Shown: positions 1 through 6,107 of the stretch, piece by piece
Layout of the letters: each line of letters opens with the position of its first letter
Numbering within the stretch: position 1 is the first letter of the stretch
Assembly: GCA_015489265.1 (NCBI GenBank)
Contig: WFZY01000188.1
Coordinates: forward strand, 1-6,269
Length of the DNA stretch: 6,269 nucleotides
Direction of reading: 5' to 3'
Source of the DNA: Flavobacteriaceae bacterium
GTDB taxonomy: Bacteria > Bacteroidota > Bacteroidia > Flavobacteriales > Flavobacteriaceae
Position numbers and translations under genes: made by a program
The notes under the pieces: model-generated
Database searches by the model: none
What the model was told of the DNA's origin: nothing
Seen by the model: the letters and a program-made list of their open reading frames with translations, nothing else

Positions 1-1449
1 ATAAACATCCTGCAAGCTGATGTGCCGGAAGATATGGCTATTGCGCAAATCCGCTATGATTCCCGTTTGGTACAAGACGGTGATGTGTTTGTGGCGCTTA
101 AAGGTGTGCAAGCCGACGGACATCAATTTATTGACAAAGCCGTTCAAAACGGTGCCAAAGTTGTAGTGGTTGAAGATTGGCAAAATAGCTTACCGGAAAA
201 TGTCTATCAAATTAAAGTAGCTGATACACATGATGCATTGGCACTAATGGCATCCAATTTTTATGATAATCCGTCTAAAAAATTGAAATTGGTTGGTATT
301 ACCGGCACCAACGGTAAAACCACAACGGCAACCTTAGCATACAAATTGTTTCAAAAAGCCGGATTCAAAGCCGGATTGCTGTCCACAGTCGCCATTCTTA
401 TTGATGGTGAAACCTATCCTGCTACGCATACCACACCCGACCCGTTGATGATTAATTATTATTTAAATGAAATGGTCAAAAAAGGGGTTACACACGCCTT
501 TATGGAAGTCAGTTCGCATGGCATCGATCAAAAACGCACCGCGGGATTAGATTTTGACGGCGGTGTTTTTACCAATTTGACCCACGATCATCTCGACTAT
601 CACGAAACTTTTATCAATTACAGAGATACGAAGAAACAATTTTTTGACCAATTGAAAAAAGAGGCCTTTGCTTTGGTAAACGCCGATGACAAAAACGGTT
701 TGTTTATGTTGCAAAACACCAAAGCCCGTAAATTGACCTATGCCCTAAAAAATCCGGCGGATTACAAAGCCAAAATTTTAGAACAGAATTTCAGTAGTAT
801 GTTGTTGGACATCAACCATATGGATGTTTGGGTGCGACTGGTTGGTAAATTCAATGCTTACAACATTTTGGCGGTTTACGGCATAGCTGAACAATTGGGT
901 ATGGAACCTTTTGATATACTGAAAATATTGAGCGAATTGCAAAGTGTTGCCGGTCGTTTTGAACTGATTATGTCGCCCGAAGGCAAGATCGCCATTGTTG
1001 ATTATGCACATACGCCCGATGCATTGGAAAACGTCTTGAAAACCATCAACGATATTCGTCCTAAAAACACTGAAAAATTGATAACGGTGGTAGGTGCCGG
1101 TGGCAATCGAGATAAAAGCAAACGACCCGAAATGGCGGAAGTAGCAGCCCGTTTGAGTGACACGGTGATATTTACATCGGACAATCCGCGTGACGAAGAA
1201 CCGGATGCAATCATAGACGATATGGAAGCCGGAGTGCCGGGCGAACATTATAAAAAAACTTTGCGCATCACCGACAGGCGTCAAGCAATAAGAGCTGCGG
1301 CGCAATTGGCAAATACCGGCGATATCATTTTAATAGCCGGCAAAGGACACGAAGATTATCAAATTGTGAAAGGTCAAAAATCACATTTTGATGACCGCGA
1401 AGAAATTAAAGTAGCATTTGGCTTAATCAATAAGCCCGTAAATAAATAA
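1..1449 (+). CDS. murE: UDP-MurNAc-L-Ala-D-Glu:meso-diaminopimelate ligase MurE (5'-partial)
   Basis: Cytoplasmic ATP-dependent Mur ligase that adds the third stem-peptide residue to UDP-MurNAc-L-Ala-D-Glu. The frame is open from base 1, and the residues before the GTG at 22 and the ATG at 34 still align with the MurE N-terminus, so the true start lies upstream, probably about ten codons outside the window. Visible motifs: the YDSR segment of the UDP-binding domain (near base 55), the ATP P-loop GITGTNGKTTTA (295-330), the THTTPDP segment (about 418-438), the lysine expected to be carbamoylated in YRDTK (codon 631-633), the central-domain ADD (about 682-690), the C-terminal DNPR (1180-1191) and GKGHEDYQ (1339-1362). 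DNPR is the family signature for meso-diaminopimelate rather than lysine, as expected in Bacteroidota. All three Mur ligase domains are present and nothing looks damaged. mraY begins 6 bases after the stop, so the two are probably one transcript. Confidence 0.96.
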   Translation: MNILQADVPEDMAIAQIRYDSRLVQDGDVFVALKGVQADGHQFIDKAVQNGAKVVVVEDWQNSLPENVYQIKVADTHDALALMASNFYDNPSKKLKLVGITGTNGKTTTATLAYKLFQKAGFKAGLLSTVAILIDGETYPATHTTPDPLMINYYLNEMVKKGVTHAFMEVSSHGIDQKRTAGLDFDGGVFTNLTHDHLDYHETFINYRDTKKQFFDQLKKEAFALVNADDKNGLFMLQNTKARKLTYALKNPADYKAKILEQNFSSMLLDINHMDVWVRLVGKFNAYNILAVYGIAEQLGMEPFDILKILSELQSVAGRFELIMSPEGKIAIVDYAHTPDALENVLKTINDIRPKNTEKLITVVGAGGNRDKSKRPEMAEVAARLSDTVIFTSDNPRDEEPDAIIDDMEAGVPGEHYKKTLRITDRRQAIRAAAQLANTGDIILIAGKGHEDYQIVKGQKSHFDDREEIKVAFGLINKPVNK

Positions 1450-1455
1450 GCAGAT

Positions 1456-2673
1456 ATGTTGTATTACTTTTTTAAATATTTATGGAACAATTTTCCGGGC
1501 GCCGGCTTGTTTGACTATCTCTCATTCCGGTCAGGTATGGCATTTGTCACCGCCTTGTTGTTTTCCTTATTAGTCGGGAAGAAAATTATTGCCCGTTTGC
1601 GACAAATGCAAATAGGCGAAACGGTTCGCGACTTGGGTTTAGAAGGACAAAAACTCAAAGAAGGCACCCCGACTATGGGCGGTATTATCATCATTTTAGC
1701 CACCTTAATTCCGGTATTGTTGTTCAATGATTTGTCAAATATTTATGTGCAACTGCTACTGATTACATTGCTTTGGATGGGTTTTATCGGATTTACCGAC
1801 GATTATATCAAAGTGATTAAAAAAAATAAAGAAGGACTGGCAGGCAAGTTTAAAATTTTGGGACAAGTCAGTTTGGGTATTGTCATTGGGACGGTCATGG
1901 TAGTTAATCAAGATATTACTATCCGAACCGAAAATTTTAACGAACCGGCTCAAATGCAAAAAAAATTGGGTGAAAATTTTAACCAGCCGGAAAAATCGCT
2001 CAAAACGACTATCCCAATGATTAAAAATAATGAATTTGATTATGCCAATGTGTTGAAAATCATCAGTCCGTCTTGGACAAAATATGCCTGGTTGTTATTC
2101 ATTTTGGTCGTGATTTTTATCATTACAGCCGTATCTAACGCCGCCAATTTAACCGACGGTATTGACGGACTGGCAGCAGGGACATCAGCCATAATAGTTT
2201 TGGCGTTAGCACTGTTGGCTTGGATTTCGGGGAATATTTTGGTATCGGATTATTTGAATATCATGTATATCCCCGGTATTGGTGAAGTTTCGGTGTTTAT
2301 CAGTGCCTTTGCCGGTGCTTTGGTCGGATTTTTATGGTTCAATGCCTTTCCGGCACAAGTATTTATGGGTGATACAGGCAGTTTGACCATTGGCGCTATC
2401 ATTGCCGTTGTAGCTTTGTTTATCCGTAAAGAATTGTTGTTGCCCATTTTAGCCGGCATTTTTGTGATGGAAAACGCATCGGTAATCATTCAACGATTTT
2501 GGTTCAAATATACCAAAAGACAGTATGGCGAAGGGCGTAGAGTGTTTAGAATGGCGCCAATACATCATCATTTTCAAAAATTGGGTTGGCATGAAAATAA
2601 GATTGTCGTCCGGTTCTGGATTATCGGAATTATTTTGGCAGCCATCAGTATTATCAGTTTAAAAGTCAGATAA
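1456..2673 (+). CDS. mraY: Phospho-MurNAc-pentapeptide-transferase MraY
   Basis: Integral membrane enzyme that transfers phospho-MurNAc-pentapeptide from UDP to undecaprenyl phosphate, giving lipid I. The 405-residue product has about ten hydrophobic segments. Family motifs appear in order: GTPTMGG (residues 70-76), the cytoplasmic FTDDYIK with the aspartate pair D115/D116, KEGLAGKFK (125-133), NLTDGIDGLAAG (231-242), FPAQVFMGDTGS with D306 (298-309), and the triple histidine H370-H372 in MAPIHHHFQKLGW. It is about 40 residues longer than E. coli MraY. The extra length is a polar stretch at about residues 150-206 between membrane segments, which from memory is usual for Bacteroidota MraY. The ATG at 1456 follows the murE stop by 6 bases, with no Shine-Dalgarno sequence. 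The usual downstream partner murD does not follow directly; a 417-base repeat region does. Confidence 0.97.
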   Translation: MLYYFFKYLWNNFPGAGLFDYLSFRSGMAFVTALLFSLLVGKKIIARLRQMQIGETVRDLGLEGQKLKEGTPTMGGIIIILATLIPVLLFNDLSNIYVQLLLITLLWMGFIGFTDDYIKVIKKNKEGLAGKFKILGQVSLGIVIGTVMVVNQDITIRTENFNEPAQMQKKLGENFNQPEKSLKTTIPMIKNNEFDYANVLKIISPSWTKYAWLLFILVVIFIITAVSNAANLTDGIDGLAAGTSAIIVLALALLAWISGNILVSDYLNIMYIPGIGEVSVFISAFAGALVGFLWFNAFPAQVFMGDTGSLTIGAIIAVVALFIRKELLLPILAGIFVMENASVIIQRFWFKYTKRQYGEGRRVFRMAPIHHHFQKLGWHENKIVVRFWIIGIILAAISIISLKVR

Positions 2674-2689
2674 TTTAGATATAAGTACC

Positions 2690-2708
2690 AAGTTGAAAGT
2701 GTCGAGTG
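2690..2708 (+). repeat. 19-base spacer word, copy 1
   Basis: This 19-base word (AAGTTGAAAGTG followed by TCGAGTG) recurs with two differences at 5884-5902, just after murG. Both copies sit at the upstream edge of a repeat-filled gap in place of an expected mur gene. This copy starts 17 bases after the mraY stop. Short A-rich words of this type are, from memory, common between Bacteroidota genes. Confidence 0.6.
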
Positions 2709-2793
2709 CGCATGTAGAAACGAAAATTCTACATTTTGAAAGTTAGTAATAAATAATGAGATTTCTCTTCCAACTTTCGTAGGGACGAAATGG
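2700..2793 (+). repeat. Degenerate inverted-repeat element, unit 0
   Basis: The right arm, 2757-2793, closely matches the right arm of the element after murG (6014-6051): both read TGAGATTTCTCT, then an ACTTTCG core, then CGAAATG. The left arm, about 2700-2732, resembles the left arm of the element at 2922 (GAGTG, then TAGnAACGA, then AATCT-like) but seems to have lost about 5 bases after TGTC and has diverged. Inside it is a perfect 8-bp inverted repeat, ATGTAGAA (2712-2719) and TTCTACAT (2727-2734), with a 7-base loop. The stem is A+T-rich and followed by only a short T run, so it is at best a weak terminator. Confidence 0.55.
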
Positions 2794-2801
2794 CAGACAG
2801 T

Positions 2802-2901
2802 TGTCATTCCGACATAGTCCTAACCCGGACTTTCGTCGGGGGGACGACGAGGAATCTGAAATTGAAAAAAAATGAGATTTCTCTCTACGTTCGAAATGAC
2901 A
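2802..2901 (+). repeat. Bacteroidota-type intergenic inverted repeat, unit A
   Basis: The left arm opens with TGTCATTCCGA (2802-2812) and closes with GAGGAATCT (2849-2857). The right arm runs from AGATTTCTC (2875-2883) to TTCGAAATGACA (2890-2901). The outer ends and the inner AATCT/AGATT ends are mutually complementary with one or two mismatches, so the element can form a long interrupted hairpin. The left arm carries an extra CCCGGACTTTCGTCGGG segment with its own short stem. Units of this style are scattered between genes in many Bacteroidota genomes. No protein is encoded. Confidence 0.8.
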
Positions 2902-2921
2902 GGATGCTTATTTATACAGTT

Positions 2922-3000
2922 TGTCATTCCGAGTGAGCGTAGCAACGAGGAATCTCTCAGTTGATACAAAATAAGATTTCTCTCTGCATTCGAAATGACA
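2922..3000 (+). repeat. Bacteroidota-type intergenic inverted repeat, unit B
   Basis: The most compact and best-preserved copy, 79 bases. The left arm starts TGTCATTCCGAG (2922-2933) and ends GAGGAATCT (2947-2955); after a 18-base loop the right arm reads AGATTTCTC (2974-2982) to TTCGAAATGACA (2989-3000). Orientation is the same as units 0 and A. On the minus strand it gives a spurious open frame with the familiar translated-repeat look, which is not a gene. Confidence 0.82.
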
Positions 3001-3090
3001 GAGATAGAAAAATAAACAAAAGAGAACCTAAACAAACAAATGAAACACATCAAATCAACAGATAACCAAATAACCAAATCATCAAATAAA
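3001..3090 (+). repeat. A-rich spacer with short tandem words before the MurD remnant
   Basis: This stretch is very A-rich and includes a tandem of the 8-mer TAACCAAA (3063-3070 and 3071-3078) followed by related ATCAAAT words. It looks like the low-complexity spacers that often precede Bacteroidota start codons. Its ATG at 3040 is in frame with the MurD remnant, but the 17 residues it would add are translated spacer, not MurD sequence, so it was not taken as the start. Confidence 0.55.
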
Positions 3091-3576
3091 ATGACAGCAC
3101 AATTAATCCAAAAAAGACGTCGAGCATTGAGAAAACCCTTTCAAGGTTTTACCAATGTCCCCAACCGTATGGAACAAGTGCGGGTAAAAAACGGTGTGGT
3201 TTTTATCAATGATTCGAAAGCCGAAAACGTCAATGCTACTTATTTTGCTTTGCAAAGTATTCGTAAACCGGTGATTTGGATTGCCGGTGGCGATGATGCA
3301 CAAACGGATTATTGGGATTTGATGTCGTTGGTGCGTCAAAAAGTAGAAGCCATTATCATGATTGGTGAAGACAACGAACGTTTGTTTCAAATGTTTTCGC
3401 CGGTTATCAATGATATTTATGAAGTTTCATCTATGTCGGAAGCCGTCCGTTTGGCAAATCAAATCAGTGAAGCGGGAACGAGTGTGTTGTTGTCACCGGC
3501 TTGTAAACCGGATCATCGTTTTGCAGATTATCAAGCAAGAGGACAAGAATTTGTAACCACCGTTCAAAAATTATAA
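3091..3576 (+). CDS. Orphan C-terminal domain of MurD (truncated, probably non-catalytic)
   Basis: A 161-residue protein matching only the Mur ligase C-terminal domain of MurD (UDP-MurNAc-L-Ala:D-Glu ligase), in the slot where murD belongs. Full MurD is about 440 residues; the UDP-binding and P-loop ATPase domains are missing, so it cannot ligate by itself. Conserved: FQGF then NRME (residues 17-28, where MurD usually has HR), FINDSKA (38-44), ATYFALQSI (49-57), IWIAGG (62-67) and VLLSPAC (132-138), ending in FADYQARGQEF. Unusual by eye against typical MurD: DSKAEN instead of DSKATN (E45), A70 where GG.DK has lysine, and K139-P140-D141-H142 where ACAS(F/L)D is expected. Those sites correspond to D-Glu contacts in E. 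coli MurD. The frame is intact, and ftsW follows after 4 bases. The start at 3091 is preferred; 3040 is an in-frame alternative. It could be a decaying pseudogene or a repurposed domain. Confidence 0.85.
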   Translation: MTAQLIQKRRRALRKPFQGFTNVPNRMEQVRVKNGVVFINDSKAENVNATYFALQSIRKPVIWIAGGDDAQTDYWDLMSLVRQKVEAIIMIGEDNERLFQMFSPVINDIYEVSSMSEAVRLANQISEAGTSVLLSPACKPDHRFADYQARGQEFVTTVQKL

Positions 3577-3580
3577 ATGC

Positions 3581-4774
3581 ATGAGAGCACTTTTAAAAAA
3601 CATATCAGGCGACCGCCAACTTTGGGTTTACACCATCTTATTGATGTTGTTTTCATTCTGGATTGTATATAGTGCCAGCAGTAATTTAGTCAATGTGTAT
3701 GGCAAAAGTTCACCGTTATTCTTTGGAATTAAGCATTTTATACACGTGGCTATCGGTTTGTTGATAATTTTCTTTACCCACAGGTTTAATCCAAAATATT
3801 TTTCGCATATGTCTAAGGCAGCTATGCCGTTTATCATTTTAATTTTGGGATTTACACTGACGCGTGGTATCACAATGGGCGGAGCTAATGCCAGTCGCTG
3901 GATTTATTTGCCCGGCGTAGGCAGTGTGCAACCATCAACCATTGCCTTTGTGTTTTTGATGATGTTTACCGCCCGCTTTTTCGGCAAAAACGATTTGCGT
4001 CAAATGACCTTTACCGAAAGTTTAAAAAATTTCTGGTTCTGGGTTTTTGCCGTAGTCGGTTTGATTTTACCGGCAAACCTTTCAACAGCCCTGTTAATAT
4101 TTTCTATGGTTGTATTGATTAGTATCATTGCCGGTTATCCGTTTAAAGATTTACTAAAAGTTTTCGGATTGGGCTTGTTAGGTGTCGTTATGTTGATATT
4201 GGTTCTTAAAGCTTTTCCTACCAGACTTTCCAACCGTTTGGATACTTGGCAAAGCCGGATTGAAAGCTATTTTGACGATGTTAAACAAGACGATGATACC
4301 ATTAAATTAGATGATAAAAATTACCAAAGAACACAAGCAAAAATAGCCATTGCCAAAGGTGGATTATTTGGGTTCAGACCGGGAAAAAGCGTGCAAAAAA
4401 ACTTTTTACCGCAATCGGTTTCCGATTTTATTTATGCCATTATCATTGAAGAATACAGTTTGACCGGCGGTTTAATCATTCTGTTTGTGTATTTGCTGTT
4501 GGGACTGCGGATGTTTTTCATTGCTAAAAAAACAACCAACCGGTATTATCAGTTGTTGGTTTTGGCAGTCGGATTGCCCATTGTGGTGCAAGCATTGGCT
4601 AATATGGCGGTTGCCGTGGGCTTGTTTCCAGTAACCGGTCAACCCTTGCCCTTGTTGAGTTCGGGTGGAACAGCCATTTGGATGAGCAGTTTTGCCATTG
4701 GCATTATATTGAGTGTCAGTCGTGATACTGAAACCAAAGAACGAAAAGATTTAGACGAATTTGTAACCGAGTAA
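3581..4774 (+). CDS. ftsW: Septal peptidoglycan glycosyltransferase FtsW (SEDS family)
   Basis: Polytopic membrane enzyme that polymerises lipid II into glycan strands at the division septum, working with a class B PBP such as FtsI. The 397-residue product has about ten hydrophobic segments. Motifs: FSFWIVYSASSNL in the first membrane segment (24-36), NASRWIYLPGVGSVQPS (103-119), AIAKGGLFGFRPGKS (256-270), LPQSVSDFIYAIIIEE (276-291) with D282 at the position of the SEDS catalytic aspartate, and PLPLLSSGGTA (355-365). The stretch 228-247 is rich in aspartate and lysine and lies in the large extracytoplasmic loop before the catalytic motif. Position between murD and murG favours FtsW over RodA. 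The ATG at 3581 aligns with the family N-terminus; an ATG at 3577 is out of frame. There is no Shine-Dalgarno sequence, as usual in Bacteroidota. Confidence 0.95.
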   Translation: MRALLKNISGDRQLWVYTILLMLFSFWIVYSASSNLVNVYGKSSPLFFGIKHFIHVAIGLLIIFFTHRFNPKYFSHMSKAAMPFIILILGFTLTRGITMGGANASRWIYLPGVGSVQPSTIAFVFLMMFTARFFGKNDLRQMTFTESLKNFWFWVFAVVGLILPANLSTALLIFSMVVLISIIAGYPFKDLLKVFGLGLLGVVMLILVLKAFPTRLSNRLDTWQSRIESYFDDVKQDDDTIKLDDKNYQRTQAKIAIAKGGLFGFRPGKSVQKNFLPQSVSDFIYAIIIEEYSLTGGLIILFVYLLLGLRMFFIAKKTTNRYYQLLVLAVGLPIVVQALANMAVAVGLFPVTGQPLPLLSSGGTAIWMSSFAIGIILSVSRDTETKERKDLDEFVTE

Positions 4775-4780
4775 TATAGA

Positions 4781-5890
4781 ATGACGAATAAAACTAAACA
4801 TATCAAAGCGATTATCAGTGGCGGCGGCACCGGCGGTCATATTTTTCCGGCATTGTCTATTGCCAATGAAATCAAAAGGCGGTATCCTGATGCTGACATT
4901 CTGTTTGTGGGTGCCAAAGGTCGCATGGAAATGGAAAAAATTCCGGCAAACGGTTATCCGATTGAGCCATTGTGGATTTCGGGTATCAATAGAAAAAAAA
5001 TGTGGAAAAACATCGCTTTTCCGTTTAAATTGATTTCAAGTATTTGGAAAGCCCGAAAAATCATCAAGCGTTTTAAACCCGATGTGGTTATCGGCACCGG
5101 CGGATTTGCCAGCGGTCCGGTGTTATATGTCGCGCAACAAAAAGGTATTCCGACTTTTATACAAGAACAGAATTCGTATCCCGGTATCACCAATAAATTA
5201 TTGGCAAAGAAAGCCCGCAAAATTTACACGGCTTATGACAGATTGGACCGTTTTTTCGATGCCAAAAAAATCCTTAAAACCGGCAACCCGATTCGACAAG
5301 ATTTGCAGCAATTAAAAATTGATAAAAATGCCGCATTAAAACATTTCGGCTTGTCTGCCGGCAAGAAAACCATTTTGTCTATCGGGGGCAGTTTGGGTGC
5401 ACATCCGGTAAATGAAGCAATCGCAAATATTGTTGGAAAAATAAAAGAAAAAGATTACCAAATCATTTGGCAAACCGGTAAAAATGATTATGAGCAATAT
5501 AAACATTTGAATGACAACCAAATAAAAGTCGTGCCGTTTATCAACAATATGCCTGAGGCGTATGCCGCTGCCGATTTGATTATTTCGAGAGCCGGCGCCG
5601 GAACTATCTCGGAATTGAGCATTATCGGTAAGCCGGTTATTTTGGTCCCGTCGCCTTATGTCGCCGAAGACCATCAAACCAAAAATGCCCAAGCTTTGTC
5701 TGAAAATATAGCAGCAATATTATTGCCCGAAAAGAATTTGAAAGACCAATTGTGGCAAATGATAAATGCAGTTTTTGGAAATAAAGAAAACGCTGCGATA
5801 CTGAGTAAAAATATCAAAAAAATAGCAATGCCGGACGCTACGAAATTGATAGTAGATGATGTTATTAGAGAGTTACATATTGAAAGTTGA
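4781..5890 (+). CDS. murG: UDP-GlcNAc:lipid I N-acetylglucosaminyltransferase MurG
   Basis: GT-B fold glycosyltransferase (family GT28), peripheral on the inner face of the cytoplasmic membrane. It adds GlcNAc to lipid I to make lipid II, the FtsW substrate. The 369-residue product is full length. Motifs: the first glycine loop GGGTGGHIFPA (14-24), the second glycine loop GTGGFASGP (105-113), QEQNSYPG (128-135), GNPIR (168-172), GGSLGA (202-207), and the UDP-GlcNAc-binding RAGAGTISEL (270-279) followed by PSPYVAEDHQTKNA (290-303). The ATG at 4781 is 6 bases after the ftsW stop. The last codons (GAA AGT TGA) run into a 19-base intergenic spacer word that also occurs after mraY, so the very C-terminus may have been set by that sequence. 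murC, its usual downstream neighbour, is not present. Confidence 0.97.
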   Translation: MTNKTKHIKAIISGGGTGGHIFPALSIANEIKRRYPDADILFVGAKGRMEMEKIPANGYPIEPLWISGINRKKMWKNIAFPFKLISSIWKARKIIKRFKPDVVIGTGGFASGPVLYVAQQKGIPTFIQEQNSYPGITNKLLAKKARKIYTAYDRLDRFFDAKKILKTGNPIRQDLQQLKIDKNAALKHFGLSAGKKTILSIGGSLGAHPVNEAIANIVGKIKEKDYQIIWQTGKNDYEQYKHLNDNQIKVVPFINNMPEAYAAADLIISRAGAGTISELSIIGKPVILVPSPYVAEDHQTKNAQALSENIAAILLPEKNLKDQLWQMINAVFGNKENAAILSKNIKKIAMPDATKLIVDDVIRELHIES

Positions 5891-5902
5891 AAGTGCCAAG
5901 TG
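5884..5902 (+). repeat. 19-base spacer word, copy 2, overlapping the murG stop
   Basis: Matches 2690-2708 at 17 of 19 bases; the first 12, AAGTTGAAAGTG, are identical. It overlaps the last two codons and stop of murG, so the upstream boundary of the murC gap falls exactly at the end of the gene. Confidence 0.6.
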
Positions 5903-6106
5903 AAGAGCGAATTGTCATTTCGATAGAGAGAGGAGGTACGACGAACGATGAGAAATCTATATTTTAGAAACTAAAAAATAACAAAGCAGAAATAACGAGA
6001 AATGTATTAACAGTGAGATTTCTCTCTCGACTTTCGTCGGGATCGAAATGATAATCATTAGAAACAAAAAAATCGAAAATCTGAAAACTGAAATCGAAAA
6101 TCTGAA
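5891..6106 (+). other. Repeat-filled gap where murC would normally lie
   Basis: In Bacteroidota dcw clusters murC usually sits between murG and ftsQ. Here 216 non-coding bases separate them, holding the rest of a spacer word, one inverted-repeat element (about 5911-6055) and an A-rich duplicated spacer (6070-6107). No Mur ligase fragment could be recognised in any forward frame. The gene is absent from this slot rather than visibly broken. Confidence 0.75.
5911..6055 (+). repeat. Bacteroidota-type intergenic inverted repeat, unit C
   Basis: Same family as units 0, A and B. Its terminal arms ATTGTCATTTCGAT (5911-5924) and ATCGAAATGATAAT (6042-6055) are complementary at 13 of 14 positions. The inner ends GAGAAATCT (5950-5958) and AGATTTCTC (6016-6024) are also complementary, at all 9 positions. 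The longer loop between the inner ends (5959-6015) is A-rich. The right arm carries the ACTTTCGTCGGG core also seen in unit A. An AGGAGG at 5931-5936 lies in the left arm and is not considered a ribosome binding site. Confidence 0.8.
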
Positions 6107-6107
6107 A
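6070..6107 (+). repeat. Two perfect 17-base direct repeats just before the ftsQ start
   Basis: AAATCGAAAATCTGAAA occurs at 6070-6086 and again at 6091-6107, a 21-base period. The last A of the second copy is the first base of the ATG at 6107. The very A-rich upstream region may assist initiation in a phylum that makes little use of Shine-Dalgarno pairing; that role is inference. Confidence 0.75.

Larger units (their letters stand above)
2674..3090 (+). other. Repeat-filled gap where the 5' two-thirds of murD would normally lie
   Basis: In related clusters mraY is followed within a few bases by murD. Here there are 417 non-coding bases. They hold a spacer word (2690-2708), three tandem inverted-repeat elements in the same orientation (2700-2793, 2802-2901, 2922-3000) and an A-rich linker (3001-3090). 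I looked for traces of the MurD N-terminal domains (the glycine-rich start and the GTNGK-type P-loop) in the forward frames and saw none, so the loss looks like a clean replacement rather than a frameshift. No convincing Bacteroidota promoter (TTTG about 20 bases upstream of TAnnTTTG) was found. Downstream genes may depend on read-through from murE-mraY. Confidence 0.8.

Noticed and set aside
778..1305. A 175-codon minus-strand open frame inside murE, with similar frames inside mraY, ftsW and murG
   Set aside because: They lie antisense to strongly conserved enzyme sequence and show no domain or composition of their own.
1903..2073. Extra polar stretch in MraY (about residues 150-206) as an insertion of interest
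   Set aside because: Bacteroidota MraY proteins normally carry a longer loop here, so it appears lineage-typical.
2915..2923. TACAGTTTG as a Bacteroidota -7 promoter box
   Set aside because: It has one base too many between TA and TTTG, no matching upstream TTTG was identified, and it overlaps the end of repeat unit B.
2700..3000. The regularly spaced repeats as a CRISPR array
   Set aside because: Units are imperfect inverted repeats of 79-100 bases with diverged copies, not short identical direct repeats with unique spacers.
2820..3077. An 85-codon minus-strand open frame in the mraY-murD gap
   Set aside because: Its translation consists of repeat arms (ERNLI and LRDSSL-type words) that arise wherever this Bacteroidota repeat is translated; there is no independent protein signal.
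2674..3090. Possibility that murD is full length but broken by a frameshift
   Set aside because: The 417 bases are too few for the missing roughly 290 residues and contain repeats instead of MurD-like coding sequence.
3577..3579. ATG directly after the MurD remnant stop as a start for ftsW
   Set aside because: It is in another frame; the ATG at 3581 gives the conserved FtsW N-terminus.
5931..5974. AGGAGG followed 11 bases later by ATG and an 8-codon frame
   Set aside because: It lies within an arm of the inverted repeat, the frame is trivial, and the real genes here do not use Shine-Dalgarno sequences.
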